From positions 1 to 44,308 of the forward strand of contig DATDLN010000083.1 of the NCBI GenBank assembly GCA_036519295.1: DNA of 44,308 bases, in the 5' to 3' direction. The notes under the pieces were generated by a model. That model was not told the DNA's origin. It made no database searches and saw only the letters and a program-made list of their open reading frames with translations. Positions 42,741-44,308 of this stretch are shown here, one piece after another. Source of the stretch: JACVRW01 sp036519295 (lineage in GTDB: Bacteria; Actinomycetota; Thermoleophilia; Solirubrobacterales; Thermoleophilaceae). A program made the position numbers and the translations under genes. Position 1 is the stretch's first letter. Each line of letters starts with the position of its first letter.

Positions 42741-43775
42741 GTGCTCCCGCCGCTGCTTGCAATCGCGGCGTTTCTGATTCTCGCCGCCTCGCCGGCGCTG
42801 GCCGCGCCCGATCCAGTCGATCACAGCCGGCCGCCGGCCCCGGACGGCACGCCGATGTGCGCGCGGTGGGTACACGACCGCTACGTCGTGCACACGTCCG
42901 ACGGGCGGACCTGGCGGACATGGCACCCACCCCGCGACCCCCGCTACGGCTGTGCATTCGGGCACGAGCACGGATCGAATCCCCGCGCCTTCCATCACTT
43001 CCGCCGCACCGGAATGCCCGCCTTCGGCCCGATCGGCGACTTCGCCGGGAGCGACGAGCCCCACGCGGGCTTCAAGGTGTTCGTCGCGAACCGTGACCGC
43101 AAGGGTCTGGCCTGGATGATCGTGCTGCACCAGGGCTCGGGCTCCCCGCGGCGCGGCACCGTTCGCTTCCACTCCCTCGAGACCTGGCTGTTTCGCCGGC
43201 ATGGCAAACGCCTCGTGGCACATACCCGCCACATGGCCGACTTCGGCGGGGCCGTTCCGAACTGCCGCGAGGGCGCAGCCGCGAAGCCGGCAATGAGGCT
43301 CCTTCCCACACCGGCATGCAGACCGACCTACGAGGAGTGGGACACGGCGTTCGACGTCGGAGGCGTCTTCGGCGCCCGGCCGGGCTTCGGGATCGACAAC
43401 GCGATCACCCAGTTCGACCCGGCCAACCCGGACCAGATCGTGTTCAACAAACCGTCCGCCTGCGGCCCGCACGACCCCGCCGGCTGGGACTCGTATTGCA
43501 AGGGCGACAGGCGCACCGTCCTCCACCCGCAGTGGGTCGTGCGAAACCGCGGCCGGTCGCGCTTCCGCACCGACGCCTATGGGCGCCGGGCCGCCGCCGG
43601 GCTGCTCCAGGCGGTGTCGCGCGGCATCGGCGTCGACCAGTCGGACCAGTGCTGCGGCGCCGAGAACGCCTTCGTCATGGAGCAGCCGAGTGACGGCGGC
43701 ATCTACCGCGCGGGCCGAGGGCTGAAATCCGCCGGCTTCGAGTTCCCCGGCTACTGTCTGCTCGGGCCGAACTGA
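42741..43775 (+). CDS. Secreted protein of unknown function, cysteine/histidine-rich
   Basis: The 344-residue protein begins with a signal peptide (LPPLLAIAAFLILAASPALA, cleavage after ALA). The mature part has DGTPMCARWVHDRYVVHTSD, WHPPRDPRYGCAFGHEHGSN and several further cysteines (PNCREG, TPACRPTY, PSACGPHD, DSYCKG, QCCGAEN), enough for about five disulfides, plus many His and Asp residues that could bind metal. I recognise the GCAFGHEHG type motif from hypothetical extracellular proteins but know no function. GTG is the nearest start to the signal peptide, without a clear Shine-Dalgarno. It follows nadA by 50 bases on the same strand. Confidence 0.75.
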   Translation: MLPPLLAIAAFLILAASPALAAPDPVDHSRPPAPDGTPMCARWVHDRYVVHTSDGRTWRTWHPPRDPRYGCAFGHEHGSNPRAFHHFRRTGMPAFGPIGDFAGSDEPHAGFKVFVANRDRKGLAWMIVLHQGSGSPRRGTVRFHSLETWLFRRHGKRLVAHTRHMADFGGAVPNCREGAAAKPAMRLLPTPACRPTYEEWDTAFDVGGVFGARPGFGIDNAITQFDPANPDQIVFNKPSACGPHDPAGWDSYCKGDRRTVLHPQWVVRNRGRSRFRTDAYGRRAAAGLLQAVSRGIGVDQSDQCCGAENAFVMEQPSDGGIYRAGRGLKSAGFEFPGYCLLGPN

Positions 43776-43778
43776 CGG

Positions 43779-44165
43779 TCAGCCGCGCCGGGCGAGCACC
43801 ACGACGGCGCCCATCCACAGGACGGCGAAGATCGCGCAGAGGAGGCTGAGCGTCTCGTTCGGCTCGCCGATCGCGACGGTCACGAGCCACCAGCCGGGCA
43901 GCACGAACGCCATGACACTGCCGACGAACGCGACCGAGCGCGTGTACAGCGCCCGCACGCGCTCGTCCCCGAGGCCGCCCATCACCTCGAGCGTGTCACT
44001 GCGGCGGCGGCCCACGTGGACGAGGACCGTGAAGGCGAGCAGGATCGCCCCGACCACCAGCGCCGAGCCGATGCCCTCGGCGAACAGGAAGACCCCGAAG
44101 GTCGCGGCGGTGATGCCGAGCATGGCCGCTAGCTGTGCGTTCCTGGTGTGCATTGCTTCGTTCAT
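43779..44165 (-). CDS. Small four-helix membrane protein, partner of an XRE regulator
   Basis: The 128-residue protein has four hydrophobic helices (about 12-30, 33-50, 76-95 and 104-124), with a loop RRRSDTLEVMGGLGDERVRALYTR between helices two and three. It carries no catalytic motif that I recognise. ATG overlaps the TGA of the upstream XRE-type gene (ATGA), so the two are translated together, a common pairing of a small regulator with a membrane protein of unknown function. Its end is 3 bases from the convergent secreted-protein gene. Confidence 0.8.
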   Translation of the reverse strand: MNEAMHTRNAQLAAMLGITAATFGVFLFAEGIGSALVVGAILLAFTVLVHVGRRRSDTLEVMGGLGDERVRALYTRSVAFVGSVMAFVLPGWWLVTVAIGEPNETLSLLCAIFAVLWMGAVVVLARRG

Positions 44166-44308
44166 CTCATTTCTCCGGATTCGGGTCTGAATATCTCCTC
44201 CACGGGAGCGCCGAAGAAGCGCGCCAGCGCGAAGGCGAGCGGCAGCGACGGCAGGTAGCGGCCGGTCTCGATCGCGTTGATCGTCTGGCGCGAGACCCCG
44301 AGGGCCGC
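44162..44308 (-). CDS. XRE-family helix-turn-helix regulator (partial, N-terminus beyond right edge)
   Basis: The last 48 residues of the gene are visible: AALGVSRQTINAIETGRYLP, then LPLAFALARFFGAPVEEIF and a short polar tail. This is the second half of a Cro/CI-type helix-turn-helix with the recognition helix QTINAIE, of the small YgzD/YozG-like kind that contains little more than the DNA-binding domain. It probably represses its own operon with the membrane protein gene that follows. Only the C-terminal part is in the window, so start and length are unknown. Confidence 0.85.
   Translation of the reverse strand, partial: AALGVSRQTINAIETGRYLPSLPLAFALARFFGAPVEEIFRPESGEMR

Overview
The window is high-GC actinobacterial-type DNA: almost every third codon position is G or C, GTG and TTG starts are common, and many genes overlap by 1-4 bases. 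The gene families, the TANNNT -10 elements close to start codons, and a release factor 2 gene that still carries the frameshift site suggest a deep-branching actinobacterium of the Thermoleophilia/Solirubrobacterales kind. That assignment is inference; no rRNA or marker phylogeny is present here.

Left part (1-11.1 kb): a cell-surface glycan region. Two tandem family-2 glycosyltransferase paralogues (the first cut by the window edge) and a large fused GT2-GT4 enzyme lie on the minus strand. A compact plus-strand operon encodes two CDP-paratose-2-epimerase-like sugar epimerases and a DPM1-like glycosyltransferase. Two polytopic GT-C-like membrane proteins follow on the minus strand.

Middle left (11.2-17.9 kb): a six-gene plus-strand cluster runs from the DNA repair glycosylase tag through an M20 metallopeptidase, an LCP glycopolymer transferase, UDP-glucose dehydrogenase, a sugar nucleotidyltransferase and a phosphoglucose/phosphomannose isomerase. 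It ends in a hairpin. The last four make and attach activated sugars for the envelope.

Middle (17.9-30.3 kb): a STAS anti-sigma antagonist; a MerR regulator translationally coupled to adenosylhomocysteinase (ahcY); and a second short ahcY-like gene whose catalytic lysine and aspartate are replaced. Then come a LysR regulator with a small divergent gene, secreted or anchored proteins, a GNAT enzyme back to back with a eukaryotic-type UDP-glucose pyrophosphorylase, a PepSY protein, a membrane protein with 63-bp coding repeats, CtaG, a ComF-like protein and a TSP3-like secreted protein.

Right part (30.3-44.3 kb): housekeeping genes hpf, secA, prfB (with a +1 frameshift site), a solitary GroES-like gene and ftsH. 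A damaged secreted-domain/cytochrome c locus and a diguanylate cyclase follow. A NAD module has nadC and, nearby, a degenerate-Nudix NrtR regulator divergent from nadA, with an inverted repeat between them. The window ends with a secreted protein of unknown function and an XRE regulator/membrane protein pair.

No tRNA, rRNA, CRISPR array, insertion sequence or prophage was seen. The most unusual items are the MerR-ahcY-divergent ahcY cassette, the start-codon problem of the second ahcY-like gene, the broken cytochrome locus, the prfB frameshift without an obvious internal Shine-Dalgarno, and a recurring -10 hexamer 6-7 nt before start codons that points to leaderless transcripts.
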